A stretch of DNA of 64,000 nucleotides from Ilyonectria destructans (taxonomy: Eukaryota; Ascomycota; Sordariomycetes; Hypocreales; Nectriaceae): positions 2,852,001 through 2,916,000 of the forward strand of contig JAHEWK010000002.1 of NCBI GenBank assembly GCA_020740775.1, read 5' to 3'. Each line of letters opens with the position of its first letter. The stretch's first letter is position 1. This document shows positions 46,124-57,649 of this stretch, piece by piece. The notes under the pieces were generated by a model. That model did no database searches. It worked only from the letters and a program-made list of their open reading frames with translations, and was not told where the DNA came from. The translations under genes and the position numbers were made by a program.

Positions 46124-47860
46124 CTAAGAGAACTTCATCACCAGTACACGGCCTGAACGGCAGCCGATAGCGACTGTTGATCCCACAACAGCCGATACCA
46201 ACATTCGATACTCCAGAGGTAGCCAAAGCATGTTATTTCCATCTTTACAACCCATAATCCGTCGGTGCTTATACCCCAGCCAGAGTAGCCAACACACTGT
46301 AACTCTGCGTCAGTCGACTGACTATCGATAACAGGGGACAGATCCAGGTTCAGAAGTCCGATCTCAGTCAAGAGACAAGAGTGAGTTATTAGATCTAATG
46401 AAAGGGGAACTAATGGTGTCTCGACCTTAAACGTCTGCAAGCAAGCGCTAGTAGTTGTATCCCAAATCTTAACCGTAGTAGCTGTATCCCCGACCTCAAA
46501 CCCCTTATCGTACAGGCTCGACGCGAGCCGCTGGCCATCCGTCGAGAAGACGACCGACTTCACCCATTCATCATGGCTCTCGAGCGTCTGCAAGCAAGCG
46601 CCCGTAGCTGCATCCCAGACCTTAATCGTCTTATCATATGAACTCGACGCAAGCCGCTGGTCATCCGTCGAGAAGACGATTGAAGTCACCCAACTATTAC
46701 AGTCCTCGAGTGTCTGCAGGTAAGTATTTCAGTCTGACTCTATACTGGGATTTAATATAATCCAATCCGGCTCTTCTTTCTTAAAGAGCTCTCTTATTAG
46801 GCAGCGGGTAGGACTAAATATAAGTGCTGATATATAGACTTATAATAGAGTAATCCCGATTGCCTGCTTATGAGAGAGAATAAAGCGGTGTATATCTCGT
46901 AGAAGGCTCAATAATTACCGTACTTCTATAGTTCCCTATAAATATATTATGCCGTCTGAAAATAGATACATAAGGTTATAGCAACGTACTACTAAAGCCT
47001 TAAGCTTCTACACTATTAAAACCCCTTCTGACATACTGTACAAAAAACTGAGAAACTCTAGCCAATATAGATACTTCTTTTTAAAGAAGTTATAGATAAT
47101 ACCACTATCTTATAGTATATTATTATTTATTATTACTTTACGTTCTGAGTCATCGAGATAGTTAACCCAGTAGATATAAGAATACCGAACTGCAGCTAAT
47201 AGGTTAGAGCTAAATAGTAAGACCTAATAAATAGAAAATCCTAAAGCAATTAGCCTGTAAATATCATATTAAAGGGTTTCTAATAAAGACTCTAGCGACC
47301 TTAAGAAGATAGCATAATGTTAGTATATAGCGCTATGAGGTAGGATATAGCCGGATGCCTTATTGAGCAGGTAATCCTTTACCGATTGATACACAAAGTA
47401 AATAACGCCCTCTCGAAGAGTCAAGAAAGAGCTACAGGAGCCAGTAATTTCCTCCAAATCGCCCTAATCTAAACCCTCAAGTGACTCAGCAAGGACCTTC
47501 AATTCGTCCAAGGTGACAGGTCGATATACTACTGAAGTAATAGCGAGGACGTCTTTACAAGAGCCAGCATCCTCTGAATTATAGATATATTCTATCATTC
47601 GGCCATAGAGAGAATCCAGTCCTGGAGGGAATGACAGCAACTTAGAGAGCGTGTGCCGTTTTCGCACCTTGGGATCTGCGAGTTCTTAACAGACTAAAGC
47701 TACCCAGAGAAAGGTGCCGTCAGCATTAGAAGTTAAGTAATTTTCGACAGTGTGCCTTACTTCCCTGTTATATTTCTTATTACATACCAGTTAGTCCACC
47801 TTATATCCAATATATATATTAACAGCCTTATAATAGGATCCCAATAAATCCCATCCTCTT
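46124..47860 (-). pseudogene. NACHT-WD40 NLR (HET-E/HNWD type) pseudogene
   Basis: Reading from high to low coordinates: VRHTVENYLTSNADGTFLWV; a TAA at 47686-47688; ELADPKVRKRHTLSKLLSFP; PGLDSLYGRMIEYIYNSEDA; VYRPVTLDELKVLAESLEGL; and FVYQSVKDYLLNKASGYILP. Then, in AT-rich sequence, AAVRYSYIYWVNYLDDS, a few WD40 repeats (VFSTDDQRLASSSYDKTIKV, WDAATGACLQTLESHDEWVK), and the typical C-terminal tail GLLNLDLSPVIDSQSTD...IGCRSGRVLVMKFS. This order matches fungal STAND proteins that trigger incompatibility or immune-type cell death. The N-terminal effector domain and P-loop are missing. Stops, a frameshift near 46,240 and RIP-type decay at 46,740-47,460 show it is dead. Confidence 0.82.
46740..47460. 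other. Locally AT-rich, RIP-affected stretch inside the NLR relic
   Basis: Composition drops sharply relative to both sides. The coding trace on the minus strand carries TAG/TAA at Gln/Trp positions. It ends at the WD40 repeats, whose composition is normal again. Confidence 0.6.
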
Positions 47861-47861
47861 T

Positions 47862-48441
47862 CTAAAGACACCTTTTGTAATATTTAATGCTTGATCTGTC
47901 AAATTGGTCGTTTGCATCGTAAAAGTATGTGTCGGTAAAACTATACACATTCCAAACAGTGTCGTTAAGGCCGGTCACCACACAAGACCACTGACTTTCG
48001 TACAAGCAGTCTATTGTATCATCTTCTTCTTCAGCACTAGACCTAGACTCTTTCAAGAAGGAGAGAGGTCTTGACTTCCTTAAAGCGGAGTTGTCTGAGC
48101 TGATCCGTTTGTCGCGGGCCACAGTCTTTGCGGTTTTCCAGACGAAGAAGGGGAGATGAAATTCTATAGAAAAAGTCTGTCCAGAGGCCTGCGCGCAAAC
48201 GTATCAGCTTCAAATACCTATACGAGTGCTGAAATCATCAGGAACTGTCTAAGACACCTACTGAAAAAGACGCCTGAATGGAACATCGTGCTGTGAAGTG
48301 CTTCTGAAGGAAATTATTCAAGATTGTTGCCTGTTGACTTGAAGCCGTCAATACGAGGGGCAATAGGCCTCGCCAATCAGGATTTGGTAAGTAGCTAAAG
48401 CGATCGTAAGGCACCATTTCGTTCTCTGTAAATGGAGGCAT
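47862..48441 (-). pseudogene. Fungal hypothetical protein relic (WSCVVTG...DTYF family)
   Basis: Exon-like pieces MPPFTENEMVPYDRFSYLPN, PDWRGLLPLVLTASSQQATI and LQKHFTARCSIQASF (48238-48441) join through a GT-AG intron. They continue as FSIEFHLPFFVWKTAKTVAR, RKSRPLSFLKESRSSAEEED and WSCVVTGLNDTVWNVYSFTD, ending at 47862. I recall this as an uncharacterised fungal family; no function is known to me. The C-terminal half is lost in the AT-rich junction with the NLR relic. Confidence 0.55.
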
Positions 48442-48507
48442 GTCTTACAAGCGTCGCCGGTCTGCGCGTCGCGCATCGCCTTCACCCGGCTCACTGAATT
48501 GTAGGTG

Positions 48508-49242
48508 CTAGACATTGGTTAGGACAAATTTCAAGGCTCTCATACCGGAGGCTTTAGTGGACGAGGGACTTCGAAGCACCTTTGCACTCAAAGCCGCACA
48601 CCACTCGGAGTGAGTCAGCCAACCTCCTGCTCCCTCCTGCTTTCCCCCCGGCTGAGACCTATCGTCGAGCCATGCGATGGCTTCACACGACTGATCAATC
48701 AGACCCTTATGCAATTTCTGTAAAGCGTGAGGAGGACAGGTGACCGCAAGTTCGTTGGCTTGACAGTACAACCTGGGTGATCCATCTGGGATCTGTTGAA
48801 ACAGCTGCAGGAAAATTCCCTTCAGTCATCCCACAGTTCCGTGGCCGGTAGATTTACTACCCCCTCGGGACTAAGGATGGGTTGGTTCCAATTATAGTTA
48901 CCAAGGGAAGGTCCTGGTATCTGGCTAGAACCCATGGCCAAGTGATGGTTGTCGTGTATCCCACATGCAGCGCACAACACAGCTGCATCGAGTAAATGAT
49001 AGGTCTTGGCGGTGAGTGTCTGATACACAATAGCACGACTTCAAGCATGGATACTTCCAGGCAAATTGGGAGCGTCGTGTGCTCTTATAGCCCGTCTCTG
49101 CGAGATAGCGTTGACATCGTATGAAAGCGTTTTCCCTAAATTTCATATAGTGGCAAGATTCCACAGTACGTGGCTGCCCAAGATGGCGAGCCCAAGACGA
49201 AGCAATGGCTTGGCTATCGAGAGGGCTGTGTCGGACAGACAA
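48508..49242 (-). other. Weak minus-strand ORFs, unassigned
   Basis: Open frames 48508-48771 (contains LIDQSCEAIAWLDDRSQPGG) and 48822-49028 (contains LAMGSSQIPGPSLGNYNWNQ) look mildly protein-like and might be exons of one gene. I could not join them convincingly or name a family. Confidence 0.25.
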
Positions 49243-50546
49243 TCATTGGCTCAGGCCAATGGCCAGCCAAACACTAACTCCTACGCTTCACCTAGAGATA
49301 GACCAAAAAACCAAGAAAAAAGGATGCCAATGCTGCGATGTGGGAATTGACACAGCCATCTTTCTCCAGTGTGCTCAGCGTGTTGCGTGGCTAACCCTTA
49401 TTGGACGGGCAGACCGTGAGGCAATGCGCTTGTAGGCCTCGTTTTCCAAGAATCGACCCTCAATCTGGTCGGACATGATTCGCATTTCGAGGCCGCTTTT
49501 TATTCCCTCTTGGCGCCGACTATACGTGTAGTGTAGGGCCTTTGGCGCCATTGTGATATTAATTAGCAAATTAACGAAGTATTGCAACTGTCGTTTTTCT
49601 CCTGTTGTCATTATTAGAGTAGGATCAAGTCGCTTGTCACGTAGATTCGAGTATCACAGGGCGGGTCACGCAGCAATCAGCTGGCAGATAGAAGGCCGAC
49701 AATCGCGTCCGCTATTTTGTATAAGTGTGTTGGCACTAGTGCGCCGGTATCTACCAGCTGGCACATGCCATGAGCCAGCTACTATGCGCTGGAGCGTACC
49801 GCGTTGCGCATGGTCACATTTTGGTTGAAACAAATGACGATGCAGCAAAGCGCACAGGATTATGTTCCACGGGCAGTGCACTGTTCACAAGTTGTGCATT
49901 TAGTTGCATCGTTGTGCCACTCCCTATGGCATGGCTTGGAACAGACCTCCAGGCTGTGCCGAGGCGCAGTCATGGATGACGTCTAACACTGCATCAAGCA
50001 TTGTCGACCAGCATAAAGCAACGGGTTGGACAGGCTGCATCACAGCCTGTTGTTGAACAAACCTCATAGGGAGGCAAGATGCCTTAGCTGTGATGGTCGA
50101 TTGATGTCCTTTGTCGAGGGCGAATGACGGTCCCATCTCCGCTCCTGCATTCCTGCACCTACTGTTAGAAGCGCTCACACTATTCAACAGAGGGCGCGTT
50201 CTCGCTGGTACTTACTGAATTTCTTCGCGGCGTGTGGAACAGACATCGTTGAGAAGTAGAGAGGCTAGTTTACTCTTCCGCCCCTTCAACATCTTAGGTC
50301 GTTTAGGAGCTGCTTCACTAAAACTACATATCCCCCATCTCTCATTGTTCCTATCGCCACAGCACTTGCTCACATACAAACACACGCCAAGCCAAACAAC
50401 CACCAGCCTCTAGCGTTCAATCGTTGAGGTACACCTACCTCTCTCTTTCCTCCATGTAAACGACTGCAGCTAACCTATATCGGTGGATCAACCCTAGAGC
50501 GGCAAGGTGCGCAAGTGAAAATTCCATACGGCACTCGGTATGCAAC
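49243..50546. other. Intergenic region, no gene seen
   Basis: About 1.3 kb with only short open frames on both strands and no recognised domain. It lies to the left of the inverted-repeat element. Confidence 0.45.
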
Positions 50547-50548
50547 TA

Positions 50549-50875
50549 CTAGGGGGGTCTCGTCGTTTCTCTTCAGCTCAACCCCCCGTTCGTCCCTCAC
50601 GGGGGGTACGTTGACTAGCCAAAAGTTCGGCGACTAGCCAAATACCTAAGAAATAGGTATACATCCTAATAAATTTATGTACCTTCTCCAAAAAAAAAAA
50701 TCTGTGACTTGTTCAAAAAATCCCCCCGCAAAAATACACTGCTTAGTATGAGTTTTTAGGTGTGAGGCAATGTACCTAAAATTTGGCGAGTCGCCGGACT
50801 TTTGGCTAGTCAACGTACCCCCCGTGAGGGACGAACGGGGGGTTGAGCTGAAGAGAAACGACGAGACCCCCCTAG
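50549..50875. mobile_element. 327-bp MITE with long terminal inverted repeats and TA target duplication
   Basis: The left end begins CTAGGGGGGTCTCGTCG. About 90 bp of it is matched almost perfectly, inverted, at the right end; only a couple of bases differ, within GGCGACTAGCC/GGCGAGTCGCC. TA dinucleotides flank both sides (50547-50548 and 50876-50877), as in Tc1/mariner-type insertions. The roughly 150-bp interior has an A-run and no coding capacity, so it is a non-autonomous miniature element. Near-identity of the arms implies recent activity or recombination. Confidence 0.88.
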
Positions 50876-52002
50876 TAGTCCAAAGATTGGAGGAGAGAGT
50901 AAAGAAAAAACTTGAATAATGGCAATGTCAGACTTTGACGTCGCAAGCTGTGCGGGAGCTGAAAAAGGATTTCTCATCGGTTCATAAACAAGACAGAAGT
51001 GGGTTCTTTGGTGGCCCGTAACTGAAACTCATCGACAGGCGTCCGGATGAATGAAAGGCCCTTGTGCGATGGATTGGCTTAATTTATGTGTTTCGAATAC
51101 ATTATTTCCGAATACATTATTTCCTTGAGAGCATCTGTATCCAGGGCCGCAATTTTGATGTTAACAAAGCGAGGAACCAAGGACTTCCTCCACCTTTCGC
51201 TAATGCGAATGTCAGGCAAAGCGATAAAACAAGCAATAGAGAAGAGGATCCAGTATATCGCCCGGTTAGGTCTGATGGAAACATTATGGCCGATTGCCTG
51301 GGAGCAACTCCTCGATAGCTTCATCGATAATATACCAGCAGATAATTTTACATCAGCAGCTCTCAGGCCCACTTCTCAATAGAGGTCTAAGTATGTTAGC
51401 AAAAATAGCAGCTACCCTCAGAATTAATTGGCTGGTGCTTCCCGGGTGCTAGAGAATGATCTTGGGTGAGGTTGCATTGTACACGAGAGAAGGCCAGATT
51501 TGTGTCGGCCAGCTTCAGCTTGCAAATCAGCTCAGCACATCATCCTAGTTGGCATCATACCCCCCGCCTCTAACCATCTGCGAAATTTGGATCGCCACCT
51601 TGGTAGCACTGCTTGAAGAAGATCTTAGATGTCGTCTCTAAGTTGGCCACACCTCCAAAGGTGGATTCGGTGACAGTGTCGTCGCCTTGCTTCCAAAGGG
51701 CACCGTCGACTTTGTCGGCGAGGCGGACGAAATCAGGCACCTGCGGTGGAGCGGGAAAACGGGGGTGGGTTGAGCCCGCTTCTGCCTGTTCACGACTCCT
51801 CCACCAACACAATATAACGGTAGAGACCTCGTCTGCTCGTTAGCCCTCGCCCCTCTTAAACGCACGGCGTTATTGTGTACACAGTTCGTCAGATACTCCT
51901 CAAGAAGACCGCTCTCGATGAAAATTATTCGACAACAAGTCGTTACGTGCGTTGTCTGTATACTCTGCTAGACACTCCCGCCCCCTCACGCCAGATCAAA
52001 CC
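50876..52002. other. Intergenic region with weak ORFs
   Basis: Short open frames exist at 51086-51382 (+) and 51570-51812 (-). The latter follows a possible CCGCAG acceptor and ends in KQCYQGGDPNFADG. Neither is recognised. Confidence 0.4.
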
Positions 52003-52221
52003 ATGTGTCGCATCCTCAGAACCATCATGACGTATTCTGGTTGTCCGGAGAGTTGCAACATGAGCAGTGGCATTGTCATCAACGACAACTGCCAGAAATT
52101 TACCAATACTGGGATCGAGTGCGAAGAAGTTGACTGTGTGGTGGGGCATCTTGGTCAGTCTAAGAGCAGGACTCAGTGTGGCAATCACAAGGACGAAGGT
52201 TACAGTGACAACACCCGTTGA
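52003..52221 (+). CDS. Small cysteine-rich ORF
   Basis: From the ATG at 52003 the product is MCRILRTIMTYSGCPESCNM, then IVINDNCQKFTNTGIECEEV, then a tail ending in TR before the stop: 72 residues with seven Cys. It has no signal peptide. The MCR start with spaced Cys resembles small fungal intracellular Cys-rich proteins, but I cannot name a family. An overlapping minus-strand frame (51943-52188) is also open, so the strand is not certain. Confidence 0.3.
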   Translation: MCRILRTIMTYSGCPESCNMSSGIVINDNCQKFTNTGIECEEVDCVVGHLGQSKSRTQCGNHKDEGYSDNTR

Positions 52222-52901
52222 GGGGCCAACTTAAATCGTTATTTGTCGTCGGAATGCGGGAGCCGACGAAGAAAGAGAGAAATATGGGTGATAGGATAGT
52301 GGTGTTATATGAGTAGTCTTTCAGGATATTGAACAAGACAAGGCTAGCAATTGTGGAAGTGGTAATCATGTCTCCTACCATTTAGTAGTCATGCTTAAGT
52401 ATATACCAGATAGTTAAATCAGGTATTTGGGGGTTTAGGTCAAAACACATCTGTTGCACAAGCATGTACCATAACAGCTCCATCGCATTATCACAGCGCG
52501 TATTATCACACCTCTGTTGTATCATCCCGACTCTCTGCTAAATAGAGTTCAGTAAAAGCACCGCGCGCCGAATTGAGTAGACATAGAATGACTCGGAGCT
52601 GTTTAGACGGACGCAGACATGGCTCCCGTGAAACATGCACGTGATGACGTTACTTGTCCGACGCGTGACCGGGTCAAGTCAGTCTAACGGCCGGAATTCC
52701 TGTGCTTGAACAACTCCTTCGACTGGATCGTGAAATAGACCCTCTTCTAGGTTCGGCCTTGACATATTAGACTGCATTCACTGGAAGTAATATTGCCGAT
52801 TCAACGATGGTAGGAAGGGCGACATCTTTACACTATGTGAAGCCATCACGTCAACCACCTGTGTGAAACCGTTCACGTACAACAGAGCACTACCGCCATT
52901 A
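52222..52901. other. Intergenic region, no gene seen
   Basis: Mixed composition, no supported ORF. Confidence 0.45.
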
Positions 52902-53042
52902 CCGTATCGACTCGATAAATTGGCCCTGTTTTATGGACTAAAGTTAAGCTATAAGGCTTAGATTTCCTAAATCATTAGGTACAAAAAAGCCCGAAGGCAA
53001 TAAGTGGGAAGAATTCAGGGCCAATTTACTGAGTCGATACGG
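52902..53042. mobile_element. 141-bp MITE-like inverted-repeat element with TA flanks
   Basis: The left end CCGTATCGACTCGATAAATT continues to GGCCCTG. It is repeated inverted at the right end (CAGGGCCAATTTACTGAGTC, then GATACGG), with one or two differences. TA flanks both ends (52900-52901, 53043-53044). The interior of about 90 bp is non-coding. It differs in sequence from the element at 50549-50875. Confidence 0.8.
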
Positions 53043-55363
53043 TACTTATCCGCTTGACCAGGCATCCACCCAGACGCCCTCCTCAGCTGGCTCTGCAAGT
53101 GCCGACAGGTAGACAGAGGCGCGAAAGAAGGTAGCTAACGGTATACACTAACGGGCCTGACTGGTGTCCATGGACTGGCTAGAATCAGAAATGCACTAGA
53201 AGAAAATCACTTCCGAAGAGCACAAGGAACCGACTACTATGCCAAACTCGGACTGGATCGAGACTCGCATGAACGAGTCGGTTGATGGGCGGCAGATTTT
53301 TCTTCGACTGGTAGCGTCCTCGATAGAGCATTGATGGGGATGACTCTTTTATTTGGTTGCTAAGGCGCGGTGATGGGTGGTTCACACATGGTCGACATCA
53401 TGAGTCAATCATGTTTACTTTCCTTGACGATGCGTGACGTGTCTGTGATGCAGACTCTCATGCTCAATATAATTAGGCAGCCATTGGTTTACAAGACACC
53501 CGGATTTTACATCTTTGCCGGGATCATCATGTCACACTGCATGAATCGGCATAGGGAGCATGAGTCTTTTCCAATGACGCCCAGCCGATCCATGAGTGGG
53601 AGATCTGATGATCGTAGATGCACAACCCGATGGGCGAAAAACAACAAAAACCACCATCGTCAGGGCCCACAACAGCGCTGCGCTGCGAATGAGAAGAGGG
53701 CGCGGCCAGGCCGGGGTACGTACCGCTTGTGACCAGCTCGCCCGGCTTGGACTGGTGGCTGTACGTAATTGGATAGCCCGGCCCCCCGGTCGATTTGTTC
53801 TCGAGAGAGAAATGAGATGAAGTGTTATGCGATGGGGAAGCGAACGGGGAACAGAGCGGGGCATCTCTCGCCTACAGTCCGCGTGAGTTTGCGAATTCGG
53901 GTGTTATTGTCATGACGGAATGTTGGGGTCAGGGAAGAAATGGGAGAGCCGGGAGTTATTCTGGGACGACGAGCCGCAAGGTTCCGGATGTCGTCGTGCT
54001 TCGTACGTGCGTCGGCGGGGGCATTCCGGAGTCGTCATCACCGAGCCGTGTTCTAAGCCTCTGAGGTATGATGGGTGTCTCTCAGCCCCGGGAGCAAGGA
54101 GAGGAGGGTCCCGCCGCGGCCGGGTCTCGGCGGGCAGGTTTCGTTCGCATGATCCCTCGACCCTTCAACCCTTCACCCGGCGTTGACATCCTTGCTTGCA
54201 CTGTCGGGGTCGGTAATTAAGTCGCCCGGGACCTGGCAAGCGACAGTAGCCAACGCAGGGAGACTTGCACGCAGAGACAAACAGAGATTGAGGGACTGAC
54301 GACCGAGGTTGATCTCATCAACAGAGATGATAGATCAGATGACGGCCGTCCGCCCGTGGCGCCGACCTAGATCCATTGGCTTCGATACAGGGCTGGCTTC
54401 TGAGCCTATGACATTCGCTCACTCCGATGGCGTTGAGCGCCCTCATCTCGCCGTCCAACGGCGGCTAGGGGAGATCTTAGCCCAGAGTCTTTTTCCATCA
54501 GCCCTTCCGCCACAGCCTCGCCAGGGCTCTCTTGAGTAGGGTTCCTCGCCGTCCAGGTCTCAGTCGACAGGGGCTCCTGAACCTATCACACCCGGTGTCA
54601 GCGGCGGTGGATCGGGGCGAAGCCTGCGAGAGGACGCCAGAGGAGGGCGGGCGGCAGCAGGAATGAGGGTTAATACCTCGTCGCTGGGGAAGCTCGCGAT
54701 GATTGTTTACTTGCGCGCATTGGCGACGCTGATTCGACAGGCTGACGCTGATGTTTACTGACACGTGTGATGTTTTCCCCATTTGGCTCTCCGACCTGTG
54801 CGGCCAATGGGATTGCCAATGTCGACGGCAATCCTTCAATGTGCTTCCCCTTCCTGGGGCCCTGGCAAGCTGGCCCCCTCCCAAGACAGACAAGTCTCAG
54901 TCTGGGCTCTGGAGTGACAGAACCCGAAACAGAAAAGAAATGGTGCATTCCTCGCTCGATGAGTTGTGACATGCGAATTCCCTTTTTTATCCATGGCGGC
55001 CAATTAGCGCGTTCCCGTATCCGTCCCCTCTCTCAGAGCCGGGGCCACGGATCTGCTCGTGGCTATGGCGAAGTTGGGATCGCAAGACCAAGAACCAGGT
55101 TTTGCTGATGTCCAGGAATGGCATTCAGGAGATCCAGGAGATCCAGGACCAGGCTCGGTACGGGAAAGAGGGAGGGCCCCTTCTGGAGAGAGGAGCAATT
55201 AGCAGCCGACAGGTTCGTACATACAAGTAATTAGGGTAGGAGGCTGCAGAATCCAGGCCAAATCCACCTTGAGCTGGGGGCCTTCAAGGAGTGGCTTGGA
55301 GCAGCCCAATAGTACGTCCTCGGTACCTGGCTAACGAAGCAAAGCGTCAGCGTGTTCCAGGTC

Positions 55364-55432
55364 CCATGTCCGTAGCCCATGTCCGTAGCCCATGTTCGTA
55401 GCCCTTGTTCGTAGCCCATGTCCCGAGTCCCG
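55364..55432 (+). repeat. 12-bp tandem repeat (CATGTCCGTAGC)n
   Basis: About five to six copies of CATGTCCGTAGC are visible, with C/T variants (CATGTTCGTAGC, CTTGTTCGTAGC). Confidence 0.9.
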
Positions 55433-55891
55433 CTCTCCACGTTCCACGCGACTCCACGGCCCTCACCCTGGACTCTCTTCCCAATCCCCGTCCCCAGCTT
55501 GCCAGCAGTCCCGCCAGCAGCCAGTCCAGCCAGCCTGGATACGCATCGATTAGCCGTAAGCAGCTTGCGGCACAAAGTACCTTCCGAAAGGCCATGCAGC
55601 ATCCGCGTCCCCCTCTGGTTGTGCGTTCGTACTGGCCTCTAGTCGGCGCAGGGGGAAATCATCAGGCGCTCTGCAGCAGGTCCCGGGAAACTCTGTATCC
55701 ACCTCACATCGGCCGCTTGCTCCTCATCGGCCCTGGGCTTTGGCTTCGTCCAGCTGAGCCAGCGGGTCGGGAAACAGGCAGCTTCGACGCACAGTCGGCG
55801 CACAGCTCACCTGCTGGACCCTGGTCGCTCTCGGTCTGGAGCTGTGAGTCGGGGCTAATATGCTCTCACTTGCGAACTGAACCAGGCTTGA

Positions 55892-55915
55892 AGGAAAGAA
55901 AGAAAGAAAGAAAAA
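55892..55915 (+). repeat. GAAA microsatellite
   Basis: About five to six GAAA units in a row. Confidence 0.9.
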
Positions 55916-57199
55916 TCTGAACAATAGAGATGGATATACGTCTCAGTAGTCCTGGTCCCGAGACGAACGTCGTGTCTCTGGCTCCCTTCCCGCCTGTCTC
56001 TGTCTCTGCCACCACTCTCTCGTCTCTCGGCACTGGCGCCTCTTCTCGTATCCCCCTCCTCTGTCCCTCCTTCTGGTTTCCTAGCCCAGCACGCCAATAA
56101 GTGACGACGATAACGACAGGCCAGCTAGCAAGTACATAGTAGACGGACGACGTCAGTACCACGGTAGCCCACTGCCAGATCCAAGCCCCTCCCTCCATAG
56201 CTTCCAGGTTGTCAGCGAGGTACTAGGCGGATCCTTTGCTGTTTCTGCTGCCGGTGCCCCTGGTCCAATCACGCCCCTACTACTCTGCTACGACGTACCT
56301 GTCACCTTCCCCTCGCTCCCCCTCGTCGCTTTTTAGTCGTGCTACCGGATCGCGTCGTCTCATTTCCTGCTGGCCTTGCCCGTCCTGTCTGTCTTCGCCG
56401 TCGACCTATTCCCCTTTCTCCTTCTTTCTGGACCCGACTACAGACCGCCTTTGGAGCTTGCGGAACGCAATCGCCGTCTACAGTACTCGTGCTCTCCGTA
56501 CCTATTGGACCTCCTCATCGTCGTTTGCTGCATTGGTTAATTTGCCCTTCTTTCGTTCGTTTCGTTGTCATTTTTCGATCACCTGTTTTTTCGGGGCGCT
56601 GCCCAGTCCCGTTTTCGCATCCACCGCCTAATTACAGCGACCCAGCCAAACCCCGTCACCGCTACGCCCCTAATCGGTCGATCCGGGTCCATTCTGGGAG
56701 ACAAGTTGAAAAGATAAAACCCTCTGGACGACTCCACCAGCGCAAAAGGGACTTTTTTTTCTCTTTTTTGGCGCGCGCGTCTCACCGTCACACACCGTCG
56801 ACTCTTTGGCCGGACTGTTGACGCCGTCGACCTGGGACAGGAGCACGTTCGGAGGTACAGTTGGCCAGCTATTCCAGCCATTCGCACGCCGGACGTTTTG
56901 GGTGCTGCAGTTCAAGCCCCCCAAACCCGCCAGCGCCAATTGGGAATGATCAACAAGGGCACCGTCGCGCAAGTCTCGGGGTTCCATTCCAGCGTGTCCA
57001 GGTCCCGCTTCAGCGCTCCCGAATACCACTGCCTGCTGCATTGCAACACTGCGTCAGCACAGGTGCAGCTACATTAACTAAGGTACACCACCTTACGCAC
57101 GGCGCACGCACATGCTGCGCACACGCTGCAGCACGGTACTTACACTGCGCACTCCACCTCGCGCCGCAGCGGAGTGACAACAACAACTGTTTGTTGTTG

Positions 57200-57420
57200 A
57201 CTTGCACGCTTGCACTTTCACTTTCACTTTCACTCTCTTGCTTATTGCTTCCAATTCTGCTCTGCTACTCGTCGCTCATTTCCAACCCTACTTCACTCAT
57301 ATTTTCTTTTGCTCCATCCCTTCCCTTGTTTTCGCGGGTGCGCATTTTGCCAATATTCTTTGCAGCCGGGTCTGCTCTTTTTTTTCTGCTTTGACCTAAT
57401 CTCTCCCTCCCTCTCCCTGC
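57200..57420 (+). promoter_or_regulatory. Pyrimidine-rich tract upstream of the ApsA-like ORF
   Basis: CT-rich sequence with repeated CACTTT units and long C/T runs about 230-450 bp before the start codon. Fungal promoters and 5' leaders often carry such tracts next to the transcription start. No clear TATA box was found. Confidence 0.4.
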
Positions 57421-57649
57421 AGCCGCTGCCGCTGCACGCTTGCCCGCTGGCCACCCAGCTCTCCGCGCGGCACGCCAACTTTAATCACCCACCATCCCGA
57501 GGTCATCCGTTCCTGGACATCTCAACAAACTCACCACGCCCATCGACCACCCCGCGACGGGCCAGCTACGTCGTCCGTCCGCGCCTCTTGATGGTTCCAA
57601 GGCGTCTCTAGGAACCTCTTCACCCCGAGGGTCACCGTCACCCGCAATC

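Larger units (their letters stand above)
53043..57649. other. Long gene-poor region upstream of the ApsA-like gene
   Basis: About 4.6 kb, GC-rich from about 53,600 on. It has many short open frames on both strands (the longest is 171 codons at 55405-55920) but no recognised domain, and codon-shadow patterns only. It contains a 12-bp repeat array, a GAAA microsatellite and pyrimidine-rich tracts. The last 1-1.5 kb are probably promoter and 5' UTR of the downstream gene. Confidence 0.5.

Noticed and set aside
55405..55920. 171-codon plus-strand ORF
   Set aside because: Low-complexity Ser/Pro/Arg composition, overlaps a tandem repeat and a microsatellite, and has equally long frames on the other strand. 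No domain.
56236..57611. Overlapping plus-strand ORFs upstream of the ApsA-like gene
   Set aside because: Pyrimidine-rich leader sequence gives Ser/Pro/Leu/Phe-rich frames in several phases. No splice structure or family match, more likely promoter and 5' UTR.
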